Below are positions 1 through 5,803 of a stretch of DNA of 8,317 nt, in pieces; position 1 is the stretch's first letter; every line of letters starts with the position of its first letter. Origin of the DNA: Armatimonadota bacterium (lineage in GTDB: Bacteria; Vulcanimicrobiota; JACPDS01). The stretch is taken from NCBI GenBank assembly GCA_016183885.1, contig JACPDS010000031.1, forward strand, positions 1 to 8,317. The letters are read 5' to 3'. The translations under genes and the position numbers were made by a program. A model generated the notes under the pieces. It made no database searches, was not told the DNA's origin, and saw only the letters and a list, made by a program, of their open reading frames with translations.

Positions 1-375
1 GAAAAATTAAAAACTCTGCGTCATCGTTTAAAAAACCTGCCCCCGATTAAAAAGCGGGAAATGATAAATAAAATAAAAAATCTGCCCGAAGAAAAGTCAG
101 AGAAAATTCTAAAGAAAAAATTGGAGCATCCTAAAGAAAGTCTTGAGAATAAAATGCAAGAATTTATGCTCAAGATGAAAAATCTTCCTCGAGGAAAGCA
201 GGAAAAAGCTCTAAAAAGAATGTTCCGGCATTCTATTCAAAACCCTGAAATTAAAAAACAAGAAATAAAACAAGAGATGATGCATAAAATAAAAAATTTA
301 CCGCCCAAGGCGCAGGAAAAAGTTATAAAAAGAATATATCAATACCCTCTTAAAAATCCTAAAATTCATCGTTAA
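1..375 (+). CDS. Lysine-rich repeat protein, C-terminal part (5' end outside window)
   Basis: I do not recognise a named family with certainty. The frame is open from the first base of the window. An ATG at 61 exists, but the codons before it already encode another copy of the internal repeat (LKNLPP), so the real start is probably upstream and the gene is cut by the window edge. The visible 124 residues are very basic, have no cysteine, and carry four K-N-L-P cores (near bases 31-42, 76-87, 178-189 and 292-303). The last three are followed by a helix of the type EKxxKR and then a P/NP turn, with units of about 34 and 38 residues. This resembles the 'NLPPEER' helical repeats of DUF3106-like proteins, which is inference. 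There is no membrane segment in the visible part. Its TAA overlaps the ATG of the cyclase by one base (TAATG), which implies translational coupling. It may be the tail of a larger protein. Confidence 0.6.
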   Translation, partial: EKLKTLRHRLKNLPPIKKREMINKIKNLPEEKSEKILKKKLEHPKESLENKMQEFMLKMKNLPRGKQEKALKRMFRHSIQNPEIKKQEIKQEMMHKIKNLPPKAQEKVIKRIYQYPLKNPKIHR

Positions 376-2117
376 TGCTTTTAAAAATTGAAAAAAGAAA
401 ATTAGCCTTAAGTTTAATCTTCTTCATTACTATATTTTTAGGTTTTTTTTTAAAAGCTAATTCTCCCTTAGCTTGGATTTCTGAAAAATTAGAACGCTTG
501 GAATTAATTTTTTATGACCTTCGAGTTAAAAGCCAAAAAAACTTTTTACCGTCAAAGGATATAATTTTAATCCCCATTGATGAAGAATCAATTAAAAAAT
601 TAGGGCTTTTCCCCTGGAAAAGATCCCTGCATGCCCGGGTAATTAAAAATTTAAAAAAAACCAAAGTAATTGCTTTTGATATAGGCTTTATTACGCCTTC
701 GGAATCTAAAGAAGATAAAATATTAATTCAAAGTATTAATCAATCTAAAAATGTAATTTTAGTAACTTTAGCTTTAAGGGAGGAAGCCGGAAGATTAAAA
801 ATTCTCTATCCTTTTTCAGATTTATTGAAAAGCAAAGCGGATACAGGTTTTGCCCTTTATCCTTATGACCTTGACGGAGTTGTGCGCCGAAGTTATTTTT
901 TAGAAAAATTTGAAAATAAAAAATTAAAATCTTTCCCTTTAAGCATCTTAACTAAATATCAGCCGCAAATCAAAATACCCCTATATCCTCAAAAAGATTT
1001 CTTGATTAATTATTCTTCTTTAAATTTTAATAAAATCGCCTATTATAAAATTTTAAAAGGCGATTTCCCTGAAAATTCAGTTAAAAATAAAATTGCTTTA
1101 ATTTATTCTAAAATAGACATTCCAGATTATTTTTTTACTCCAATAAACAGAAAAACTCCCGGAGGAGAAATTACCGCTCATGCCTTAAATACCTTGCTCC
1201 AAGAAAAATATATTTACCGCATGCCTTTTATTAAAAATTACTTAATAAATTTCTTTCTAATAATTTTAGCTTATTTCATTTTATTGAGATTCTCGCTTTT
1301 ATCATCCTGGATGTTAATTTTAGCTGAAATCTTATTTTTTAGTTTTATCTCTTTTAAATTATTTTTAACTCAAAGAATTTGGATAAATATAAGCCAGGGA
1401 ATTTTTTTATTAGTTATCTTTAGTTTAATTACCGCTTTATACGAAAGCCTGCGCTTGAAAAAAATTTTTTCTCAATTTATCCCTAAATCGATGCTTGAAA
1501 AAATAATCATTTCTTCGGATAAATTAGAATTAGGGGGGGAGCAGATAGAAGCCAGTATTTTATTTTCCGACATTAAAAGTTTTGTAAGTTTAGCGGAAAA
1601 AATTAATCCTTTAGAATTAATGAACTTCATCAATCAATTTCACGGAATTACCGCAAAAATTGCCCAAAAATATCAAGGAACAATTCTTGATTATCAGGGA
1701 GATGCGCAAATGATTGTTTTTGGCGCTCCGCTTAAAAATCCTCAGCATGCCAAATTAGCGGTGCTTGCCGCCTGGGAAATTCAGGAAGAATTAAAGAAAA
1801 TAAAAGAAACTCATGATGAAGAAAGAAAATTAAATTTTGAAATAGGAATAGGAATTGCTACTGGAAAAATTGCTTACGGATTAGTGGGCTCGAAAAATTA
1901 TAAACAATACGCCGCCTTAGGAGATTCTACTAATATTGCTTCTCGTTTGCAAAATTTAGCTAAAGAACTAAAAGCTTATTTGGTAATTAATGAAAATACT
2001 TATAAAAAAGTAAAAGAATTAATAGAAGCAGAGCTTATCCCTAATATTAAAATAAAAGGGAAAGAAGAGGCTTTAAATGTATATAAGGTTATAGGGATTC
2101 GCAAGCATCGGCTTTAA
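375..2117 (+). CDS. CHASE2-domain class III adenylate/guanylate cyclase, membrane-bound
   Basis: This is a membrane sensor that should make a cyclic nucleotide in the cytoplasm. A first membrane helix (residues about 9-26) is followed by an extracytoplasmic CHASE2 domain (about 40-285), recognised by YDLRVK, PIDEESIKKLG, AFDIGF, DLDGVVRRS and the TPGGEITAHALNTLL block. Three membrane helices follow (about 286-306, 309-330, 336-356), then a linker and the class III cyclase domain (about 390-572). The metal-binding aspartates are present (D399 in LFSDIKSF, D443 in GDAQMIVFGAP), as are the transition-state N520 and R524 (TNIASRL). The two purine-selecting positions, usually K and D in adenylate cyclases, read D439 and Q511, so ATP versus GTP preference is uncertain. 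The 580-residue length is normal for the architecture. No Shine-Dalgarno precedes the ATG; it overlaps the upstream stop by one base and is probably coupled. A G7 tract at 1533-1539 lies just before the catalytic domain. Confidence 0.93.
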   Translation: MLLKIEKRKLALSLIFFITIFLGFFLKANSPLAWISEKLERLELIFYDLRVKSQKNFLPSKDIILIPIDEESIKKLGLFPWKRSLHARVIKNLKKTKVIAFDIGFITPSESKEDKILIQSINQSKNVILVTLALREEAGRLKILYPFSDLLKSKADTGFALYPYDLDGVVRRSYFLEKFENKKLKSFPLSILTKYQPQIKIPLYPQKDFLINYSSLNFNKIAYYKILKGDFPENSVKNKIALIYSKIDIPDYFFTPINRKTPGGEITAHALNTLLQEKYIYRMPFIKNYLINFFLIILAYFILLRFSLLSSWMLILAEILFFSFISFKLFLTQRIWINISQGIFLLVIFSLITALYESLRLKKIFSQFIPKSMLEKIIISSDKLELGGEQIEASILFSDIKSFVSLAEKINPLELMNFINQFHGITAKIAQKYQGTILDYQGDAQMIVFGAPLKNPQHAKLAVLAAWEIQEELKKIKETHDEERKLNFEIGIGIATGKIAYGLVGSKNYKQYAALGDSTNIASRLQNLAKELKAYLVINENTYKKVKELIEAELIPNIKIKGKEEALNVYKVIGIRKHRL

Positions 2118-2126
2118 TATTTAAAA

Positions 2127-2132
2127 AAGGAG
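2127..2132 (+). promoter_or_regulatory. Strong Shine-Dalgarno (AAGGAG), probably the original ubiD ribosome binding site
   Basis: AAGGAG lies 5 nt before a TTG at 2138, ideal spacing, and 9 bases after the cyclase stop. It is the best Shine-Dalgarno I noticed in the window. The frame it serves closes after 11 codons at TAG 2171-2173, but continues in frame into the ubiD body if the insertion downstream is removed. Confidence 0.6.
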
Positions 2133-2137
2133 TGTAT

Positions 2138-2173
2138 TTGCGCCAAGTAAAATTGCGGCTCAATTTATTCTAG
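2138..2173 (+). other. Truncated leader ORF: stranded original 5' end of ubiD
   Basis: TTG at 2138 opens an 11-codon frame (MRQVKLRLNLF, then TAG). If bases 2162-2258 (insert plus one copy of the flanking 8-bp repeat) are removed, the frame becomes MRQVKLRLNLLEKNGEL and continues as UbiD. That places the start about ten residues before LLEKNGEL, as in typical UbiD proteins. The gene track alone would miss it because it is so short. It ends 7 bases before the next possible start, TTG 2181, so ribosomes could reinitiate there. The reconstruction is inference; the bases and frames are directly visible. Confidence 0.5.
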
Positions 2174-2180
2174 GGACTAT

Positions 2181-3668
2181 TTGCGCCCTCTCCCACCACG
2201 ATGCTTCGTTCGGGGTAAACGAAGGGGAGAGGGTAAGGGTGAGGAGGCTCATAATATTAATTTATTGGAAAAAAATGGCGAGTTAAAAAGAGTTAAGGCT
2301 CTGGTAAGCACTGATTTAGAAATTACCGAAATTGCCGACCGAATGGTAAAAAACAATCGCCCGGCTATAATCTTTGAAAATATAAAGGAATCGAAAATAC
2401 CTTTGGCAATTAATCTTTTTGCTTCTTTTAAGCGTATGAATTTAGCCTTAGGAGTAAAAAACATCGAAGAAATTGCCCTGCGGATAGAAAAAGCTCTAAA
2501 AATTCCTGCCCTTATTAACTTTTGGGATAAAATAAAAATGCTCCCTCAAATTTTAGAATTCTCTAAATATTTACCGCTAAAAACAAAAAAAGCTCCTTGT
2601 CAGGAAATAATTATTAATGAACCTGATTTAGAAATTCTTCCCATTTTAAAATGCTGGCCTGAAGATGGAGGAAAATTTATCACTTTGCCTTTAGTTTTTA
2701 CCAAAGATCCAGATACCCATCAAAGAAATGCAGGAATGTATCGTATGCAGGTATTTAACAAAAAAACTACCGGTATGCACTGGCATACTCATAAAGATGG
2801 AGCGGTTCATTATAAAAAATATCAAGAAAAAAATCTAGATATGCCGGTTTCAGTAGCCTTAGGATGCGATCCAGCCACAATTTACGCCGCAACTGCTCCA
2901 TTGCCGTACGGAATAGATGAGTTATTATTTGCCGGTTTCTTAAAACAAGAACCTGTCGAAGTGGTAAAATGCATCACTAATGATTTAGAAGTTCCGGCAA
3001 ATGCCGAAATAATTTTAGAAGGCTATGTTGATTTAAAAGAAAAAAAACTTGAAGGTCCTTTTGGAGATCACACTGGTTATTATTCTTTAGCAGATTATTA
3101 TCCGGTTTTCCATATCAAATGCATTACTTATCGAAAAAACCCTATTTATCCCGCAACAATTGTAGGAAAACCGCCTATGGAAGATTGTTTTTTTGGAAAA
3201 GCTACGGAAAGAATATTTTTGCCTTTAATGAAACTGCTTATCCCTGAAATTGTAGATCTTAATTTGCCCATCGAAGGAGTATTTCATAACTGCGCTTTAG
3301 TGAGTATTAAGAAAACTTATCCCGGACAGGCTAAAAAAGTAATGCATGCCATGTGGGGCTTAGGACAGATGATGTTTACCAAGATTATTATAGTTTTTGA
3401 TAAAGATACCGATATTCAAAACCTCTCTGAAAGCAGTTGGAAATTATATAATAATATTGACCCTAAAAGAGATCTGGTAATCGTAGATGGACCGGTGGAT
3501 ATTTTAAATCACGCCTCTCCCTCATTAGGATACGGGTCTAAACTGGGAATTGACGCAACCTGCAAATTTAAAGAAGAAGGTATGCCAAGAGAATGGCCGA
3601 GTGAAATTATTATGAGAAAAAAAAAAAAAAAATTAGTTAATCAAAAATGGAAAGACTATGCTCTATAA
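2181..3668 (+). CDS. ubiD: UbiD-family prenyl-FMN-dependent decarboxylase, N-terminus altered by a repeat insertion
   Basis: UbiD enzymes decarboxylate aromatic acids such as polyprenyl-hydroxybenzoate, or the naphthoate intermediate of the futalosine pathway (the MqnL role), using prenylated FMN made by UbiX. Numbered from TTG 2181, family blocks are LEKNGELKRV (about 29-38), LEITEIADR (46-54), NAGMYRMQ with R188, TGMHWHTHKDGAVH (197-210), EGPFGDHTGYY (291-301) and SPSLGYGSKLGIDAT (446-460), all close to classical UbiD. The length of 495 is normal. The first 25 or so residues are encoded by the inserted repeat (a CFVRGKRRGEGKGEE-like stretch) and match no UbiD. The start is therefore uncertain: TTG 2181 has only AGGGA 4 nt upstream; ATT 2256 lies 8 nt after AGGAGG (2242-2247) supplied by the insert; TTG 2265 is another option. 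An A16 tract lies near the end. The stop overlaps ubiA by 11 bases. The core motifs are intact, so the enzyme may still work if translated. Confidence 0.88.
   Translation: MRPLPPRCFVRGKRRGEGKGEEAHNINLLEKNGELKRVKALVSTDLEITEIADRMVKNNRPAIIFENIKESKIPLAINLFASFKRMNLALGVKNIEEIALRIEKALKIPALINFWDKIKMLPQILEFSKYLPLKTKKAPCQEIIINEPDLEILPILKCWPEDGGKFITLPLVFTKDPDTHQRNAGMYRMQVFNKKTTGMHWHTHKDGAVHYKKYQEKNLDMPVSVALGCDPATIYAATAPLPYGIDELLFAGFLKQEPVEVVKCITNDLEVPANAEIILEGYVDLKEKKLEGPFGDHTGYYSLADYYPVFHIKCITYRKNPIYPATIVGKPPMEDCFFGKATERIFLPLMKLLIPEIVDLNLPIEGVFHNCALVSIKKTYPGQAKKVMHAMWGLGQMMFTKIIIVFDKDTDIQNLSESSWKLYNNIDPKRDLVIVDGPVDILNHASPSLGYGSKLGIDATCKFKEEGMPREWPSEIIMRKKKKKLVNQKWKDYAL
2186..2233. repeat. Imperfect inverted repeat / stem-loop of the inserted element
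   Basis: The outer stem pairs CCCTCTCCC (2186-2194) with GGGAGAGGG (2225-2233), 9 bp. The inner stem pairs CTTCGTT (2204-2210) with AACGAAG (2218-2224), 7 bp, with a 7-nt loop and a 9-nt bulge on the left side. It is followed by TAAGGGTGAGG rather than a T run, so it is not a normal intrinsic terminator. In mRNA it would sit directly over the TTG 2181 start region. Confidence 0.8.
2242..2247 (+). promoter_or_regulatory. AGGAGG carried by the insertion, candidate replacement ribosome binding site
   Basis: A perfect AGGAGG lies at the right side of the inserted element. An in-frame ATT at 2256 follows after 8 nt, giving a protein starting just before NLLEKNGEL and losing only about seven residues of the usual N-terminus. 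ATT is a rare start codon, so this is one option among three, not a firm call. Confidence 0.3.
3617..3632 (+). repeat. A16 homopolymer in the 3' end of ubiD
   Basis: Sixteen consecutive A bases encode the last base of an Arg codon and five Lys codons at UbiD residues 479-484. A loss of one A leads to TAG at 3634-3636, and a gain of one A leads to TAA at 3638-3640, so slippage either way ends the protein about ten residues early. It would also end translation before the ubiA start at 3658. Assembly or sequencing error in the run length is possible. Confidence 0.85.
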
Positions 3669-4509
3669 AAAGATAAAAATCATTTTGGAGCTAATTAAAT
3701 TCGAACATACAATTTTTGCCCTGCCTTTTGCTTATTTAGGAGCAATTTTAGCTAAGAGCGGTTTGCCAAATTTAAGCGAATTTCTTTTAATTACTTTGGC
3801 TATGGCGGGAGCAAGAACCGCTGGAATGTCTTTAAATCGTTTAATTGACCATAATTTGGATGCTCAAAATCCACGAACAAAAAATCGCGCTTTGCCTCAA
3901 GGCTTACTTAAGCGCTCGAGCGTCTGGATGTTAGTTTTATCTTCTTTAAGTTTATTGTTTTACTCAAGTTTCCGCTTAAATCTTTTATGTTTTTATCTTT
4001 CGCCTCTGGCGTTTTTGATTCTTTTTGTTTATTCTTATTTGAAGCGCTTTACCTGGCTTACGCATTTATTTTTGGGAATGGTATTAGCCTGCGCTCCTAT
4101 AGGAGGATGGATCGCTATAACGGGAAAATTATCGGCTTCGCCGTTTATTTTAAGTTTAGGCGTAATTTTTTGGGTAGCGGGTTTTGATATAATCTATGCC
4201 ATGTTGGATTTAGAATTTGATAAAAAAATAGGATTACACTCTATCCCGGCGCGTTTCGGGGTAAAAAAAAGTTTAAATATTTCCAGTTTATTTCATTTTA
4301 TTACTGTAAGCTTATTATTAATCTTGGGAAAACTTTTAAATTTAGGTATATTTTATTTTTTAGGAGTTTTAGTTATAAGCATCTTCTTGATTTATGAACA
4401 CTTAATTATTTCTCCCAGTGACTTAAGGAAGGTAAATCAAGCCTTTTTTAATCTGAATGGAATAATTTCAATTACTTTATTAATTTTTACGATTATTAAT
4501 TTTATTTAA
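3658..4509 (+). CDS. ubiA: UbiA-family polyprenyltransferase (4-hydroxybenzoate/MqnP type)
   Basis: An integral membrane enzyme that transfers a polyprenyl chain from its diphosphate to an aromatic acid ring. The first Asp-rich motif is NRLIDHNLDAQNPRTKNRALP, with N60, D64 and D68. The second is DIIYAMLDLEFD, with D177, D184 and D188, followed by HSIPARFG (194-201). These bind the magnesium-diphosphate of the prenyl donor. About eight or nine hydrophobic helices fill the 283 residues, normal for the family. The ATG lies inside the end of ubiD (11-base overlap), with a weak GGAAAG upstream, so translation is probably coupled to ubiD. The pairing with ubiD points to quinone synthesis, either 4-hydroxybenzoate or, in an anaerobe, the futalosine menaquinone route where the homologue is called MqnP. 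Sequence alone does not separate these. Confidence 0.93.
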   Translation: MLYKKIKIILELIKFEHTIFALPFAYLGAILAKSGLPNLSEFLLITLAMAGARTAGMSLNRLIDHNLDAQNPRTKNRALPQGLLKRSSVWMLVLSSLSLLFYSSFRLNLLCFYLSPLAFLILFVYSYLKRFTWLTHLFLGMVLACAPIGGWIAITGKLSASPFILSLGVIFWVAGFDIIYAMLDLEFDKKIGLHSIPARFGVKKSLNISSLFHFITVSLLLILGKLLNLGIFYFLGVLVISIFLIYEHLIISPSDLRKVNQAFFNLNGIISITLLIFTIINFI

Positions 4510-4516
4510 AATTTTT

Positions 4517-5749
4517 ATGAAAATTTTAGGATTAATCGGCTCGCGGCGAAAATTAGGCAATACGGAAATTATAGTTAAAGAAATTGCCCGCAATTGTATG
4601 GAAAAAGGGGCGGAAGTTAATTTTATTCGTTTAAGCGATCTTAAAATTGAATCCTGCAGCGGCTGTATGCAATGTGTTTTTAAAGCATCTCCTTGTCCGC
4701 TAAAAGACGATTTTTATTTTCTTTTAGAAAAAATAAAAGAAGCCGAAGGAATTATTCTCGGAACGCCTACTTATCTTTTAGCTCCCAGCGGAATAATTAA
4801 ATTAATTTTAGATCGTCTTTATATAGCCAATTCAAAAGATAGAAAAAATTTTTTAAATAAAAAAGCGGTAACTTTTGCCATAGCCGGAATTAAAAATTGG
4901 GCGCCATTATCCCTGCCTTTGCTTAACTTATTTCCTTTATTTTTAAATTTTAAATTAATTTATAGTTTTATTCTTTACGCCCCCGGTCCCGGAGAAATAT
5001 TGCTTGATAAAGAATATCTGAAAGAAACAAAAATAGCCGGAGAACTTTTGATTAAGGGCGAGGATAATGTATTAACGCTTTCAAATTCCTGTCCGATCTG
5101 CAAGGGAGCGTTTTTTATTTTTAAAGAACAAAATCAAATTGAATGTCCATTCTGCCAAATTAAAGGAGAAATTAAGCAATCTAAAATAGTATTCCCTTCG
5201 ATTTCAGAACATCGCTTTACTTATGCTTCTTTGGAAAATCATACGGAAAATTGGGTTAAAGCCACAGAAGGCTCTTTTCAGAATCATCTTAAAGAAATTT
5301 TAGCGCTTAGAAAGCCTTATAAAGAGATGGATAAATTCTTTATAAAGCCTCCAAGCTTTAAAATAAATGAAGAATATCAAAATAATTTATCTAAAGCGCT
5401 TTTATTTTTTGAAGCGGTAAATGAAAAAAATTGGGATAAATTATTAGATGGCTTTTCTCAAGAGGCTTGTTTGATTTTCCCGGGAAGCGCGCCTTTAAGC
5501 GGAATTTACAGGGGGAAAGAAGAAATTAAAAGGTATTTTAGAAGAATGAATATAGCCGTTCCTAATCTTAAATTTATTATAAAAGAAGTCTTTAATCATT
5601 CCCATTCAATAATTATTGAATGGGAAAATCACGGACTTACCAGAAAAAGAAAAAATTATAATAATCAGGGTATAACTATTTTAAAGCTAAAAGCGGGTAA
5701 AATTATATATTTACGCGATTATTTAGATACAGAACAATTAAAACAATAA
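4517..5749 (+). CDS. Iron-sulfur flavoprotein (FMN reductase fold) with zinc ribbon and C-terminal SnoaL-like domain
   Basis: A three-module protein of 410 residues. Residues 1-180 are a flavodoxin-like NADPH-dependent FMN reductase domain with the FMN phosphate loop GSRRKLGNTE (8-17) and a compact cysteine motif C47-x2-C50-x2-C53-x6-C60, the spacing used for a 4Fe-4S cluster in iron-sulfur flavoproteins. GTPTYLLAPSG (82-92) is the flavin ring loop. Residues 192-213 hold a C-x2-C...C-x2-C zinc ribbon. A conserved-looking segment with HRFTYASLENHTENW (232-246) follows. Residues about 290-405 look like an NTF2/SnoaL fold (FFEAVNEKNWDKLL, GIYRGKEEIKRYFRRM, then the LKAGKIIYLRDYLD end), a small-molecule pocket domain. 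The role is probably electron transfer or reduction of a small substrate; the substrate is unknown. It begins 7 bases after ubiA with no Shine-Dalgarno, so coupling is likely. A 28-bp palindrome lies inside the SnoaL part. Confidence 0.85.
   Translation: MKILGLIGSRRKLGNTEIIVKEIARNCMEKGAEVNFIRLSDLKIESCSGCMQCVFKASPCPLKDDFYFLLEKIKEAEGIILGTPTYLLAPSGIIKLILDRLYIANSKDRKNFLNKKAVTFAIAGIKNWAPLSLPLLNLFPLFLNFKLIYSFILYAPGPGEILLDKEYLKETKIAGELLIKGEDNVLTLSNSCPICKGAFFIFKEQNQIECPFCQIKGEIKQSKIVFPSISEHRFTYASLENHTENWVKATEGSFQNHLKEILALRKPYKEMDKFFIKPPSFKINEEYQNNLSKALLFFEAVNEKNWDKLLDGFSQEACLIFPGSAPLSGIYRGKEEIKRYFRRMNIAVPNLKFIIKEVFNHSHSIIIEWENHGLTRKRKNYNNQGITILKLKAGKIIYLRDYLDTEQLKQ
5599..5626. repeat. Perfect 28-bp palindrome inside the flavoprotein gene
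   Basis: The half-site TTCCCATTCAATAA (5599-5612) is followed at once by its exact reverse complement (5613-5626), with no spacer. It encodes part of the SnoaL-like domain around HSHSIIIEWEN. In RNA it would fold as a stem of about 12 bp with a 4-nt loop. No T run follows, so it is not an ordinary terminator. Confidence 0.9.
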
Positions 5750-5768
5750 CCTATTTATCCTAAATAAA

Positions 5769-5803
5769 AAAGACGGATATTATTTCTGATTTTTGCTGTC
5801 TTT
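5769..5803. repeat. Short inverted repeat directly before the aldo/keto reductase start
   Basis: AAAGAC (5769-5774) and GTCTTT (5798-5803) could pair with a 23-nt loop. The right arm abuts the ATG at 5804, where a ribosome binding site would be expected and none is visible. A 6-bp stem with such a long loop is weak and may be chance. The rest of the 54-base gap shows no clear promoter or terminator. Confidence 0.25.

Larger units (their letters stand above)
2170..2258. mobile_element. MITE-like / small dispersed-repeat insertion in the 5' end of ubiD
   Basis: An 89-bp segment contains a GC-rich hairpin and a tail of the form GGGAGAGGGTAAGGGTGAGG, very unlike the AT-rich surroundings. It has no room for a transposase. 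Sequences of this CCCTCTCCC...GGGAGAGGG type recur as dispersed palindromic elements in many bacterial genomes (recalled, not searched). Direct 8-bp repeats flank it, and it separates a good Shine-Dalgarno and TTG start from the conserved UbiD body. No clear terminal inverted repeat is visible at the outermost edges, so the exact ends and the mobilisation mechanism are uncertain. Confidence 0.55.
2162..2266 (+). repeat. 8-bp direct repeat AATTTATT flanking the insertion (candidate target-site duplication)
   Basis: AATTTATT occurs at 2162-2169 and again at 2259-2266, bordering the GC-richer hairpin segment. An 8-bp AT-only match can occur by chance in this genome. The case rests on its position exactly at the edges of the foreign-looking block, and on the fact that collapsing the two copies restores an open UbiD reading frame. 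Confidence 0.5.

Noticed and set aside
2138..2170. Promoter with TTGCGC and TATTCT boxes upstream of ubiD
   Set aside because: The spacing is about 21 nt and the boxes are poor; the region is better read as the stranded 5' coding end of ubiD.
2135..2187. 10-bp direct repeat TATTTGCGCC (2135-2144 and 2178-2187) as the target-site duplication
   Set aside because: Collapsing it removes 43 bases and leaves the hairpin in place without restoring a UbiD N-terminus, whereas the AATTTATT pair does. It may still be a coincidental or secondary duplication.
2186..2244. Intrinsic terminator between the cyclase and ubiD
   Set aside because: The hairpin is real, but it is followed by TAAGGGTGAGG with no T tract on the plus strand; composition and the flanking 8-bp repeat fit an inserted repeat better.
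2249..2464. 71-codon open frame on the minus strand
   Set aside because: It lies entirely antisense to conserved UbiD coding sequence and has no recognisable motif or ribosome binding site.
3987..4187. 66-codon plus-strand frame inside ubiA
   Set aside because: It is an out-of-frame shadow of the well-supported prenyltransferase gene.
4517..5749. UbiX (prenyl-FMN synthase) partner for ubiD
   Set aside because: Although it is a flavoprotein next to ubiD-ubiA, its cysteine cluster motif and NADPH-FMN reductase fold differ from UbiX.
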